Shown here piece by piece: positions 1 through 9,224 of a DNA stretch of 64,000 bases. Below the pieces are notes generated by a model. It did no database searches. It was not told the DNA's origin and worked only from the letters and a program-made list of their open reading frames with translations. The DNA comes from GCA-2748575 sp965222725. GTDB taxonomy: Bacteria; Pseudomonadota; Gammaproteobacteria; Pseudomonadales; Ketobacteraceae. Both the position numbers and the translations under genes were made by a program. The stretch lies in the NCBI GenBank assembly GCA_965222725.1, contig OZ244969.1, positions 4,836,001-4,900,000 on the forward strand, read 5' to 3'. Position 1 is the first letter of the stretch, and each line of letters begins with the position of its first letter.

Positions 1-658
1 TCGCTACGGACTCCTCATGAACGGTGTCTTTCCACTCCGCCTGCTCGGGGCAGAAAGTAATGCATTGGCTCAACACATGAATAAAGGCAAACCCCGGATG
101 CCGGATGGCCTCATAAATCATTTTTGCCAGCCCGTTGGGATCACCGGAATGGCCCCGGGCGATAAAGCTGGCACCGGATGCCAGCGCGATACTGCAAGGC
201 TGGAATGGCCGCACCTGGGGGCCGTCCGGCGTCAGTTTGCTGCGTTCCCAGTCTTCCGGCGTGGTGGGCGATGCCTGCCCTTTGGTCATGCCGTAGATTT
301 CGTTATCCATGGCGATATACAGCAGATCCACGTTGCGTCGGCAGGCATGCATAAAGTGATTACCACCAATGGAAAAACCGTCGCCGTCTCCCCCCATGGC
401 AATCACATTCAGGTTCGGGTTCGCCACCTTTACTCCGGTGGCTACCGGCAACGCCCGCCCGTGCACGCCATGGAACCCATAGGTGTGACAGTAAGCCGGC
501 AAACGGGACGAACAGCCGATACCGGATACCAGAACGCAGTCTTCGAACGTCTGATTCAACGCCGAAAGAGCCTTGGTAATGGCATTGAACACACTGTAGT
601 GACCACACCCGGGGCACCAGATGGGCTTTACACCGGATTTATAGTCTTTAGGCTTCAT
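1..658 (-). CDS. 2-oxoacid:ferredoxin oxidoreductase, beta subunit (C-terminal part beyond window)
   Basis: This is the thiamine-diphosphate subunit of a KorAB-type 2-oxoacid:ferredoxin oxidoreductase, which decarboxylates a 2-oxoacid (probably 2-oxoglutarate) to the acyl-CoA and passes electrons to ferredoxin. Reading leftward from the ATG at 658, about 219 codons are visible before the edge. The N-terminus carries WCPGCGH (residues 14-20), and further on GGDGDGFSIGGNH followed by MDNEIYGMTKGQ, which is the GDG...N TPP/Mg binding signature of the family. The start overlaps the end of the alpha-subunit gene by 11 bp, so the two are translationally coupled. The family and the pairing are clear; the exact 2-oxoacid is inferred from resemblance to KorAB and is not proven by the sequence. 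Confidence 0.88.
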   Translation of the reverse strand, partial: MKPKDYKSGVKPIWCPGCGHYSVFNAITKALSALNQTFEDCVLVSGIGCSSRLPAYCHTYGFHGVHGRALPVATGVKVANPNLNVIAMGGDGDGFSIGGNHFMHACRRNVDLLYIAMDNEIYGMTKGQASPTTPEDWERSKLTPDGPQVRPFQPCSIALASGASFIARGHSGDPNGLAKMIYEAIRHPGFAFIHVLSQCITFCPEQAEWKDTVHEESVA

Positions 659-2384
659 GAGGGCCCCCTGCTCCGCTAAAAAGGTCACAGATTTCTGCCG
701 GTGTGATCAGGCTGGGACCGGGCCGGGCATAACTTTCAAAGCTGAACGCCGGCAGATCCAGGCTGCGCAAATAGGCGGCACATTGTGCCTGATGGTTTTG
801 CTCCACCAGAATGATCCGGCGTGCGCCCTCGCAGGCTGCCAGCAAGCGGTCGGTCGGCAAGGGCATGAGCAGGCGAATGGCCACCACTTTCACTGCCAGC
901 CCCTGTTCGGACATCAGGGTTTCCTGTGCTTCCAGCGCCGTGGTCAGCAAGGATCCCCAGCAAAGCAGCACCAGATCCCCCTGGCCGTGCACTGATGCCC
1001 AGTGATCACCATAATCAAACCCGGTGAGCTTGCGCTGACGCTTGTCCAGCTGCTGCTGATGATCACCGGCTTTGGGTGACGGTACCCCAGCCTCGTTATG
1101 TTCCAAGCCATCGGCGGTGTACATTGCGCCTTCCTCGCCGGGTACTGCCATGGGGGATATGCCGGATTCTGTCAGCGCGTAACGCTGATAACCGGCGTTG
1201 GTGGCCGGTGACTTGGCCTGATGGGCCACCTGAAAAGGAACCTGCTCCAGGGGTTCAATAATCTGGGAAGACTGTCCGATAAACTGATCCGACAGAACAA
1301 TGACCAGAGTCTGTAACTGCACTGCAAGATAATTGGCCCAGGCCAGGGTGAAAAAACAGTCCTCCACGGAGAGGGCACTCAGCACCACATGGGGTGCATC
1401 GCCGTGCATGCCGTATAGCGCCAGGTTCAGGTCACTCTGCTCGCTTTTGGTGGGGATACCGGTAGACGGGCCTCCCCGCATCACGTTCAGTATCACCACC
1501 GGGGTTTCGCTGGACACCGCCAGCCCCATGGCCTCACACATCAGCGACAATCCCGGGCCTGAGGTGGCGGTCATGGAAGGAACACCGGCATAACCGCCAC
1601 CGATAGCCATATTGATGGCAGCCAGCTCATCCTCAGCCTGCACCAGGTGGCCGCCGGCCGGTTCAATATGCCGGGCAATCCATTCCAGACAATCCGATGC
1701 CGGCGTAATGGGGTAAGCCGCCACAAAGCGGATACCGGATTCCAGCGCTCCCAGGCCTGCCAGCTGGTTTCCTGTCGCAATCCAGCGCTGTCGGGATGCT
1801 GCATTGACAGACTCATCTATGGCGGGAAGCGGCAAAGACAAAGGTGATGACTGGAAGAGCGCGCTGCCTTCGGCAATCGCCCGAACGCTCACGTTCCGGA
1901 TATCCTCACTGAAGTGGCCCAGGCGCTCCCGGGCAATCGCAGCCAGTTGATCCGGTGCGCACCCCAGCCAGGCGCCAAGGTAGCCCAGCATGGCCATATT
2001 AGCCTTGCTGGAGCCGGCAACATCGGCAGCGGATGTAAAACCGAGGGTTTGCAGAGAGGCAAGTCCGATTCCTCCAGGGGCCTGTCCGGCGGCTTCATCC
2101 TGAATGACCAGCGTGTCGGGAGTAATGGGAATTTCGTCGCCAAACCGGGAGAAGTTGTTCCAGTCCAGCGCCAGAACCAACTGAATCCTGTTGGTGAAGT
2201 TACCTACCGGTGCAGATGAGAGACGCAGCAGTGCAGCAGATTCACCCCCTCGGATCTGGGGGCCGAAAGACTTCCGCATCAACCCGAAATAGCCGGATTT
2301 GGCCGCTGCCTTCAGCAGCATTTCCCCAAGGGAAACGACCCCGGCACCACCGGAGCCGACGATAGCAATGGTTACTGTATGCAC
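648..2384 (-). CDS. 2-oxoacid:acceptor oxidoreductase, alpha subunit with fused gamma domain (KorA-like)
   Basis: The 578-residue protein is the partner of the beta subunit that follows it. Residues about 1-190 form the gamma domain, with a glycine-rich loop near the N-terminus (IVGSGGAGVVSLG). Residues about 200-578 are the alpha pyrimidine-binding domain, including YPITPASDCLEW and the conserved MTATSGPGLSLM block. Fusion of gamma to alpha is the usual arrangement in KorAB enzymes. The start is a GTG at 2384 with AGG seven bases upstream; the nearby ATG at 2386 is in another frame and stops at once. A perfect 11-bp inverted repeat (2398-2434) lies directly upstream of the ribosome binding site. 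In an aerobic-looking gammaproteobacterium this oxygen-sensitive enzyme class may act beside or in place of 2-oxoglutarate dehydrogenase, which is inference. Confidence 0.88.
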   Translation of the reverse strand: MHTVTIAIVGSGGAGVVSLGEMLLKAAAKSGYFGLMRKSFGPQIRGGESAALLRLSSAPVGNFTNRIQLVLALDWNNFSRFGDEIPITPDTLVIQDEAAGQAPGGIGLASLQTLGFTSAADVAGSSKANMAMLGYLGAWLGCAPDQLAAIARERLGHFSEDIRNVSVRAIAEGSALFQSSPLSLPLPAIDESVNAASRQRWIATGNQLAGLGALESGIRFVAAYPITPASDCLEWIARHIEPAGGHLVQAEDELAAINMAIGGGYAGVPSMTATSGPGLSLMCEAMGLAVSSETPVVILNVMRGGPSTGIPTKSEQSDLNLALYGMHGDAPHVVLSALSVEDCFFTLAWANYLAVQLQTLVIVLSDQFIGQSSQIIEPLEQVPFQVAHQAKSPATNAGYQRYALTESGISPMAVPGEEGAMYTADGLEHNEAGVPSPKAGDHQQQLDKRQRKLTGFDYGDHWASVHGQGDLVLLCWGSLLTTALEAQETLMSEQGLAVKVVAIRLLMPLPTDRLLAACEGARRIILVEQNHQAQCAAYLRSLDLPAFSFESYARPGPSLITPAEICDLFSGAGGPHEA

Positions 2385-2397
2385 ATGTTTACCTGCG

Positions 2398-2434
2398 AAT
2401 CAGAACAGGGGATCTGTTTCTTACTGTTCTGATT
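2398..2434 (-). promoter_or_regulatory. Perfect inverted repeat in the leader of the KorA-like gene
   Basis: AATCAGAACAG (2398-2408) and CTGTTCTGATT (2424-2434) are exact reverse complements separated by 15 nt. The repeat ends 14 nt before the GTG start of the oxidoreductase gene, just upstream of its AGG. It has no U-run on either side, so it is a poor intrinsic terminator. An operator or an mRNA leader hairpin are the alternatives. Confidence 0.5.
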
Positions 2435-2471
2435 GTTCACAGGCAGATCGGTAAAGCATTGACTTGTATCA

Positions 2472-2840
2472 TCAGGTGCCGAATCGATCCAGCGCACCTT
2501 TGATTTTGGCGGGGCTATAGGGTTTAACCACAAAACCTTTGGCACCTTTACCCAGTGCCGTTTTAACGTTATCCACGCTGGCTTCACCACTGACCATGAC
2601 CACGTGAACGCGGGAATTGCGTTCCAGCAGTTTTTCCAGCACGTTCAGCCCGGAAATATCGGGTAAATTAATATCCAGAAACACCAGATCGTGCCCTTCT
2701 TCAAAATACTGATCCAGCGCTTTCTGCCCGGTGGATGCCTCAGCAATATTTCGCACATCAAACTGGTACAAAGTCGTTTTCAACAGGGAGCGCATATCAG
2801 GCACATCATCAACAATCAGCACATGTCTTGGTTGTTTCAT
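2472..2840 (-). CDS. Single-domain response regulator (CheY-like receiver)
   Basis: This 122-residue protein is only a receiver domain. It has the acidic pair in VLIVDDVPDMRSLL, the phosphoacceptor Asp in LVFLDINLPDISG, the conserved Ser in VVMVSGEAS and the Lys in FVVKPYSP. No output domain follows, so it probably acts by protein contact, as CheY or a phosphorelay intermediate does. It starts 28 nt after the hybrid kinase with the Hpt domain and is very likely cotranscribed with it, so it is a candidate final phosphoacceptor of that relay. The acceptor role is inferred from position. Confidence 0.88.
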   Translation of the reverse strand: MKQPRHVLIVDDVPDMRSLLKTTLYQFDVRNIAEASTGQKALDQYFEEGHDLVFLDINLPDISGLNVLEKLLERNSRVHVVMVSGEASVDNVKTALGKGAKGFVVKPYSPAKIKGALDRFGT

Positions 2841-2867
2841 TTTTCCTGTCCCTTTGCCGTTGTTCGT

Positions 2868-5800
2868 TTAACCTAACTGCCCCATGGAGCTGTCCACCGA
2901 CTGACTGCACACCAGGCCTATTTCATGAACCAGCATATCGTATTTTTGAGGAACTGCCTCATACTCACTGTTTTTAATGGCCGTTTCCAGATCCCGGGCC
3001 GTTGCGCTGATACCTTCAAAACCGAAGCTGCCGCCACTGCCTTTTAACTGATGAGCCAGGCTGCGGAGTGCGTCCCAGTCCTGTTGTTTGATTGCATCTG
3101 CCAACTGCTCAGTATAGTGGCCCAGGCCGCCCACGTAATTTTCCACCAGCGCCTGAAACTCCGGGTCATCAAATACTTCACTGCTTTTGGTGTCGTCCCT
3201 ATCCGTCAGATAGGATTCCAGGGTTTCCTGCAGGGCCTGCTCATCCAGGGGCTTCAGCAAATGACCGTCAAAGCCATTGGCCAGCAGATGCTGAATGGTA
3301 TTGCTGTCGTCTTCGGCAGTGAGCGCAACGATGGGTTCCTGAAAGCCCGACTGCCGCAGCAGGTTGGTGGCATCCTCGCCGTTCATGTTGGGCATGTTCA
3401 GGTCCATCAACACCAGGTCAAAATCCCCGGCCAGGGCTTCTTCCACGGCGCGGGTGCCATCACCCACCGCCATAACTTCCAGGCCGTATTTTTTCAGTTT
3501 ACTGGATATGAGCACCCGGTTGTCGGGCACATCATCCGCAATCAGTACCTTGCCGCTAAATACGGCCGGTTCTTTTTCTGCTGCTTCCTGCGTTCCCTCA
3601 AGGTACAGGGAAAGCACTTCATAAAAGCGTTTTTTCTGAACCGGCTTGGCCAGGTAGCCGTTACAACCCACCCCCAGGTACTCCTTGATTTCGTAATCCA
3701 TCAGGTTAGCCGTAATGGCCACTATGGGTTTCTTGTAGCCGTTTTCACGCAGTAAGCGGGTTGCGGTGGTGCCACTCATCATGGGCATCTGAATATCCAT
3801 CAGAATCAGGTTGTACTGATGGCGTAATGCCTCAGCCATGGCCTCCGCACCATTATTCACCACTTTCAGTCGGGCGCCGGTGGGTTTAACCAGCATGGAT
3901 ATCAGGCTCTGATTGTCTTTGTTGTCTTCGGCGTAAAGGATTTCACCGCTTAACCGTGGCACGGTGATTTTCTCGTTAGTGACTGTTTCCTGCAGGCCGG
4001 CTTCGGAGATTTCCTTGACCCAGTCCACACCGGTTAAATCACCGTGATCCACAACCACCTGAAAGGCACTGCCCTTATCCAGCTCGCTGGTCAGTGTAAT
4101 ATCGCCCCCCATCAGCTCCGCCAGTTGTTTGGCAATACTCAGGCCCAGGCCGGTACCGCCGTGCATGCGGGTGGTGGATGAATCCGCCTGGGTGAAAGCT
4201 TCGAATACCCGGTCCTGCTGTTCCTGAGTCATACCGATGCCGGTATCAACCACCCGGAAGCCCACCTGATGGGACTCTTTTAAATGGAACACGCTCAGGG
4301 TAATACTACCTTTTTCAGTAAACTTGAGCGCGTTACTGGTCAGGTTCAGCAAAATCTGTTTCAGGCGGGTCAGGTCGGTATGTATGTGCCGTGGTAACGG
4401 AAACTCGTAAACGATATTAAAATCCAGGCCTTTTTCCCTGGCCTTCATTTCGCAAACGGACTGCACCTCCTTGACCACTGAAAACAGGTCCACTTTCAGG
4501 GTTTCTATTTCCAGTTTGTTGGCCTCGATTTTTGAGGAGTCCAGGATTTCATTAATCACATGCAGCAAATGCTGGCTGCTGCGGATAATGGTGCCAATGT
4601 GGCTTTGCTCATCCTGCTTGCTTAACCCGCCATCGCGAACGGATTCAGCAAAGCCGATAATGGCGGTTAACGGCGTGCGGATTTCATGGCTCATATTGGC
4701 AAGAAAATAACTCTTGGCCTGGGAGGCTTCGTAAGCGGCCTTGCGCTCCAGTTCGGCTTTTTCTTTTTCCCGGCGTTCGGAAATATCCCGCAGGGAGCCT
4801 TCAAAAAATTTACGTTTGCCTTCCTCGTCCTCCACCATCCGCATGGACAGCGAACCCCAGAAATACTCCCGGTGGCGGTTAAACAGTTCGGCATCAAATT
4901 CGCTGACTTTGCCTTCTTTTCGCAGTGACTGAAACAGGGCCTGCAGCTCGTCATGATTGGCAAACATGTCTTCCTTGAAGCTGAAATTGGAGCGCATCAG
5001 GCTTTTAACGCTGTCGAACCCCAGGATCTTTGCCAGGGCGGGATTGGCATGGATAAACTCCCCTTTTTGATTGCATTTGAACATGCCGTCCAGGGATTCC
5101 TCGTACAGGGTTTTGACTTTGCTCAGGCTGGCCACCGCCTGCTCCTTGGCGAGCAACGCTGCCCGGGTGGCTTTGGCTTTTTCATCCCGCTCTTCATTGA
5201 TGCGCGATGCCAGTGCCAGTGAAAACAGCAGCACCTGCCCCAGTGAACCAATGATCCAGGCGTTCTCGGTCAGGAAAACCCGGGGTACCAGAGCGTTTTT
5301 ATTGAGGCTCAGCACCACCACTCCGGCAACCAGTGAAGCCCAGGCCCAAACGAACAAACGGGCGCTGCGATTGCCATTCATCCATTCATAAATTCCCATG
5401 ATCAGCCAGAACAGGCAAAGCAGCGCCGCCGCCACCGTCACTGGTTGTATTACAGCCGCATAGGGCAACCACAGCACAATGGCCAGCAAACCAAAGCAGA
5501 TAGCAATAATCGAATTGATCAGCCGTATAAAGTTCCGGGAACGTCGCCCGTTGAGGCTCAGAAAATGTTTGGCAAAAAAGGTTGCCATAATGATTTCAAA
5601 CACAATGGAAACGCTGACAATTTTCGCCTGAATCCAGGGCTGATTGGGGAAAAACCGCTGATAGGCGAAACCGTCCAGGCCCGTCTGGAAACCGATAATG
5701 CCGATCACAAAACCGACGTAGTAAATGTAGGCCCGCTCCCGCAGGTACATGAAGAGTACAAAGTTATAGAACACCATAATGCCCATAGCGCCAAGGTACA

Positions 5801-6374
5801 GGGCATGATTGAGCATGTTGCTGTCGTCGGATTCCCAGAAGCCGGTTTGATCCCACAGTTTGATGGGGAACTGCAACGAGCTGGTGGTTTCGATACGTAC
5901 GTAAATGTCGTAGTTGTCGCCGGCGCGGAAAGACACGGGAATCAGAAAATTCCGATGCTGAATGGGCCGGGCACCAAAAGGCTGGGCGTCGCCCACCTGG
6001 AAATGATCCAGGCGCGCACCATCCCGGTACAGGTAGATATCCACCTTATCCAGCAGCGGATAGCCTATTTCGAGAAACCCCTGGTAAAAGCTGTTGTCGG
6101 TCGGGTTGATCCGGTAATGGGCCCACACCACATCGTGGGCAAAACCAAAATTGGGGACTTCGCTGTCGGAACGCTGCCAGCCGCGGCTTTTGCGCTTGTC
6201 TGCCAGCAGGGAATCAATGGTGATTTCGCCAGTGGAATCAATCAGATACTCGCCCTGCAGGGCGAGGTTAAAGGGAACCTGGGCGCCACTGACGGGAACA
6301 TAGCCCCTGGCACCAGCGTGAACTGCCGCCAGCAGGGCCGTAAAAAACAACAAAACTCGCAGAAAAACGGGCAT
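2868..6374 (-). CDS. Hybrid sensor histidine kinase: 7TMR-DISM, PAS, HisKA, HATPase, two receivers, Hpt
   Basis: A membrane sensor kinase of about 1168 residues. A signal peptide is followed by a periplasmic 7TMR-DISMED2-type beta domain (to about residue 175), seven hydrophobic segments (about 180-395), a short coiled linker, a PAS domain with a PAC tail (about 410-535), a HisKA domain with SHEIRTP (His near 563), an HATPase domain (DTGIGM and GGTGLGLSIAKQL), two receivers (LILMDIQMP near 860, LVLMDLNMP near 990) and a C-terminal Hpt domain (LAHQLKGSGGSFG, His near 1106). The start is taken at ATG 6374, because TAGG lies upstream and a clean signal peptide follows; a TTG at 6389 would add five residues. 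DISM domains in known proteins are thought to bind carbohydrates or other small ligands, but the ligand here is unknown. Confidence 0.92.
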   Translation of the reverse strand: MPVFLRVLLFFTALLAAVHAGARGYVPVSGAQVPFNLALQGEYLIDSTGEITIDSLLADKRKSRGWQRSDSEVPNFGFAHDVVWAHYRINPTDNSFYQGFLEIGYPLLDKVDIYLYRDGARLDHFQVGDAQPFGARPIQHRNFLIPVSFRAGDNYDIYVRIETTSSLQFPIKLWDQTGFWESDDSNMLNHALYLGAMGIMVFYNFVLFMYLRERAYIYYVGFVIGIIGFQTGLDGFAYQRFFPNQPWIQAKIVSVSIVFEIIMATFFAKHFLSLNGRRSRNFIRLINSIIAICFGLLAIVLWLPYAAVIQPVTVAAALLCLFWLIMGIYEWMNGNRSARLFVWAWASLVAGVVVLSLNKNALVPRVFLTENAWIIGSLGQVLLFSLALASRINEERDEKAKATRAALLAKEQAVASLSKVKTLYEESLDGMFKCNQKGEFIHANPALAKILGFDSVKSLMRSNFSFKEDMFANHDELQALFQSLRKEGKVSEFDAELFNRHREYFWGSLSMRMVEDEEGKRKFFEGSLRDISERREKEKAELERKAAYEASQAKSYFLANMSHEIRTPLTAIIGFAESVRDGGLSKQDEQSHIGTIIRSSQHLLHVINEILDSSKIEANKLEIETLKVDLFSVVKEVQSVCEMKAREKGLDFNIVYEFPLPRHIHTDLTRLKQILLNLTSNALKFTEKGSITLSVFHLKESHQVGFRVVDTGIGMTQEQQDRVFEAFTQADSSTTRMHGGTGLGLSIAKQLAELMGGDITLTSELDKGSAFQVVVDHGDLTGVDWVKEISEAGLQETVTNEKITVPRLSGEILYAEDNKDNQSLISMLVKPTGARLKVVNNGAEAMAEALRHQYNLILMDIQMPMMSGTTATRLLRENGYKKPIVAITANLMDYEIKEYLGVGCNGYLAKPVQKKRFYEVLSLYLEGTQEAAEKEPAVFSGKVLIADDVPDNRVLISSKLKKYGLEVMAVGDGTRAVEEALAGDFDLVLMDLNMPNMNGEDATNLLRQSGFQEPIVALTAEDDSNTIQHLLANGFDGHLLKPLDEQALQETLESYLTDRDDTKSSEVFDDPEFQALVENYVGGLGHYTEQLADAIKQQDWDALRSLAHQLKGSGGSFGFEGISATARDLETAIKNSEYEAVPQKYDMLVHEIGLVCSQSVDSSMGQLG

Positions 6375-6446
6375 GCAACCTACCGCCAAACTTACTACCT
6401 GTATTCATAAGCTTAGCAACAAATAACGGCAACGCCGGATCGGGAG

Positions 6447-9224
6447 TTACGGAATGAGACGAATTCCCGATGGAAGGGCATCCCCCAGCATGGTCTGGGT
6501 TTCGGCGGTTTCCAGCTCCACAAATTCGGATACCATCTGCACCCAACGGGCCGCCTGACGGGAGGATTCCAGCCTGGCAACCACCCGGCTACGCAGCTCA
6601 TCATCAATATCCCTGCTGCGGTCATTGGTTTTACGGGCCAGCAATACCGCTGCCAGAGCAGCCGGGTGCTGGCCTTTCCAGTCCTGCGACAGTGTCAGTT
6701 CAATCCAGGGCGCTACCTGCTCCGGCGACAGCACGGTATCTATCCCGGCATAAAAAGGCTGTCGCCCGCCTATCCGCCCCAAAGCCCACCAGGAGGCCTG
6801 GTTTTCGGAAGGCTTCTGCAGGCGCTCTGCCAGCCAGTCGCCGGCCTGTTTTTTATTGTCCGGGGTGAGTTTTTCCAGGGTGCCGGCCAAGCGCACCATG
6901 TCCTCATAGGATTTGATTTTGAGTTGGGTGCGTATTTTGCTGTTACGGCTGTTGCCGGGGTCCAGAAAGTCGCTGATGGCACTGTACAGGGTTTGCTGTT
7001 GTGTGCGGTCCAGCCCTGCTGCCACCCGCCGCCAGAAAGTCCACCATTCCGCCCAGGCACGGGCTTCTTTGGGGTATTGCAGGCCCTGGTCGTAGAGCTC
7101 CCACAGGGATTCCATGCGGAATTCGTCACCACTGGCACCGATTCCCGGGCGCAGGCAAAAACCGGCCATATTGAACCAGACACGCTCATGGTGTGCCGAA
7201 CGGCGGCGCCGTTTGGCGGATTCCAGCAAAGTATCGAACAGGGCCCGCAGTACCGCAATATTCCATTCATCCCGCTTGCCCAGGGTGCGGTCCAGTTCGC
7301 CACGCAACTGGCGCACATCCAGATTGCCCTTGCCACGGCCACCACCGTAATACTTGCGGATCAACTCCTGGGCTTTCGGGAAGTTTTCCGGCAGTTCCAC
7401 CGCGGCCTCAATGTTTTCCGATGTCTGACTTTGCATGGGCCGGCGCAGATCAAATTCCACCTGCCAGCGTTGTGAAGGGTTCTCCGCCGACACACAGGCC
7501 AGCCCCAGGGTACCCACTTCACTGAGTTCGCAGGCCAGTTCCACTTCGATATCGGATTTCTGACCGGCCCTGATCTTGACATTGGACGGGGGTAATTCAC
7601 GGAAGCCGGGTCTGTCGCCCAGGGTGACCACCTGGCCAGGCGCAAAACCTTCGTCACCGCTGTTGCTGAGTAGCTGGAAACTGACGGGCTGCCCCACCTT
7701 GAGCAGAAAGCGGGAATCCTCCAGGCGGATTTCGGTGCCCTCTTCCGTGCCTTTGGGCAACAGGCAAACACCCTGGCCGCTGTCGCCGGTGCCGTCTTCC
7801 ACCTTCAGAAAATAACTGCGTGGGGCGCCGCCGCCGATTTTGAGGAAGGCACCGCGGCGCGCCAGGCCATAAGCCACCGCGCCATAGGCCACCGCCAGGT
7901 CCGGGTGCTGGTTATCCAGAATTTTTACGGGGCTGTTGCGCCACTGGCCCAGCAAATCTCTGGCCCGGTTGCGCAGCATATGGCTGTTAAAAAAGCCGCC
8001 GTTAAACAGAATGGCATCCGGCAGCCAGGGGCCTTCTGCCTGCTCCGGGAATGCACGACTGGCGGCATTCTGGTGCAACGCCAGAAAATCACAAATATGG
8101 CGGCTCACTGCCGGATCCGCCGCAAACGGCAGGCCGAATTCCACCACCGCAGCCCGCTTTTTCGCGGCCCCTTCTCCCCAGGCGCTCAGGGGCAGAAAGC
8201 CATCCACCGCCAGTTCCCGCACCTGATCCCGGGTAAACTCAACACTCCGCGCGCCCCCGATCAAACGGGCACCGGAACCCAGAATGGTGGCCTTGGCGGT
8301 TTCCGGGGCATTTTCACCCAGCAGGGTTTCCTTCACCTGGCGGCACTGCTGAATCAGCTGAGAAAGAGCACTGGCGCTGAGCCTGCGATTGCCCAGTTCT
8401 GCTTCCGCCTTGTGAGCCAGGGCCAGATCAATATTGTCGCCCCCCAGCATCAGGTGATCGCCCACGGCCACCCGATCCAGACGCAGATCACCACCGGCTT
8501 CGCTGACCCGGATCAGACTCAGATCAGTAGTGCCGCCACCCACATCACACACCAATACCAGATGAGTATCTTTCAGCAGATCACCGGCCTGTTTCTGGTG
8601 GCGGGCATACCAGTCGTAACAGGCAGCCTGTGGCTCTTCAATCAGGTGAACATTCATGTAGCCGGCCATTTCGGCGGCTTTCAGGGTGAGTGAGCGGGCC
8701 ACTTCATCAAAGGAGGCAGGAATGGTAATCACCACGTCCTGCAGTTCCATGGGGTATTCCGGGTGGGCGCAGTTCCAGGCGGATTTTACGTGGGCGAGAT
8801 AACTTGAACTGGCCACCACAGGTGAGATTTTTTCAACACCTTCGCTGCCCCAGGGCAGGATGGGCGAGGTACGGTCCACGCCACTGTGGCACAGCCAGCT
8901 TTTGGCGGACGCCACCAGGCGGCCATCCACCTTGGCGCCCAGATCCCGGCCCCAGGCGCCGATGATATGGGGATCGATATCACCGCGGATAGGCGCAGCA
9001 AACCAGGGCAGCTGCAATTCGCTTTCGTTCAGTTCCTCCTCTGCAGGGTGGTACCGAAACGAGGGCAGCTGGTTTTTCGCAGCAACGGTGCCCGAGGACA
9101 CCAGCTGCTCAACAGGAAAAATCCGGGGCGTTGCCTGTTCCAGCCCCTGCTCTAGATCCGCGTAGGCCACCACCGTGTTGGTGGTGCCCAGATCAATGCC
9201 TATCAGGTAACGCGCTTGAATCAT
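6447..9224 (-). CDS. Large Hsp70-family protein with long C-terminal extension (DUF3731-type)
   Basis: This 925-residue protein has an Hsp70/actin-type ATPase at its N-terminus: phosphate-1 loop GIDLGTTNTVVAY, phosphate-2 loop VCDVGGGTTDLSLI and the adenosine-region block AILFNGGFF. A short beta region follows (about 480-600). Unlike DnaK it then carries about 325 extra residues, rich in Trp, Arg and Lys, resembling the DUF3731 extension of some proteobacterial Hsp70 relatives. The ATG overlaps the stop of the preceding Hsp70 by 4 bp (ATGA), so the two are translationally coupled. No DnaJ or GrpE gene lies nearby. Hsp70 membership is certain; substrates and role are unknown. Confidence 0.9.
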   Translation of the reverse strand: MIQARYLIGIDLGTTNTVVAYADLEQGLEQATPRIFPVEQLVSSGTVAAKNQLPSFRYHPAEEELNESELQLPWFAAPIRGDIDPHIIGAWGRDLGAKVDGRLVASAKSWLCHSGVDRTSPILPWGSEGVEKISPVVASSSYLAHVKSAWNCAHPEYPMELQDVVITIPASFDEVARSLTLKAAEMAGYMNVHLIEEPQAACYDWYARHQKQAGDLLKDTHLVLVCDVGGGTTDLSLIRVSEAGGDLRLDRVAVGDHLMLGGDNIDLALAHKAEAELGNRRLSASALSQLIQQCRQVKETLLGENAPETAKATILGSGARLIGGARSVEFTRDQVRELAVDGFLPLSAWGEGAAKKRAAVVEFGLPFAADPAVSRHICDFLALHQNAASRAFPEQAEGPWLPDAILFNGGFFNSHMLRNRARDLLGQWRNSPVKILDNQHPDLAVAYGAVAYGLARRGAFLKIGGGAPRSYFLKVEDGTGDSGQGVCLLPKGTEEGTEIRLEDSRFLLKVGQPVSFQLLSNSGDEGFAPGQVVTLGDRPGFRELPPSNVKIRAGQKSDIEVELACELSEVGTLGLACVSAENPSQRWQVEFDLRRPMQSQTSENIEAAVELPENFPKAQELIRKYYGGGRGKGNLDVRQLRGELDRTLGKRDEWNIAVLRALFDTLLESAKRRRRSAHHERVWFNMAGFCLRPGIGASGDEFRMESLWELYDQGLQYPKEARAWAEWWTFWRRVAAGLDRTQQQTLYSAISDFLDPGNSRNSKIRTQLKIKSYEDMVRLAGTLEKLTPDNKKQAGDWLAERLQKPSENQASWWALGRIGGRQPFYAGIDTVLSPEQVAPWIELTLSQDWKGQHPAALAAVLLARKTNDRSRDIDDELRSRVVARLESSRQAARWVQMVSEFVELETAETQTMLGDALPSGIRLIP

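Noticed and set aside
17..679. Long rightward frame opposite the ferredoxin oxidoreductase beta subunit
   Set aside because: It is the antisense of a clearly conserved gene and shows no family features.
5445..6410. 321-codon rightward frame within the hybrid kinase
   Set aside because: It lies antisense to the conserved DISM and membrane region and has shadow-like composition.
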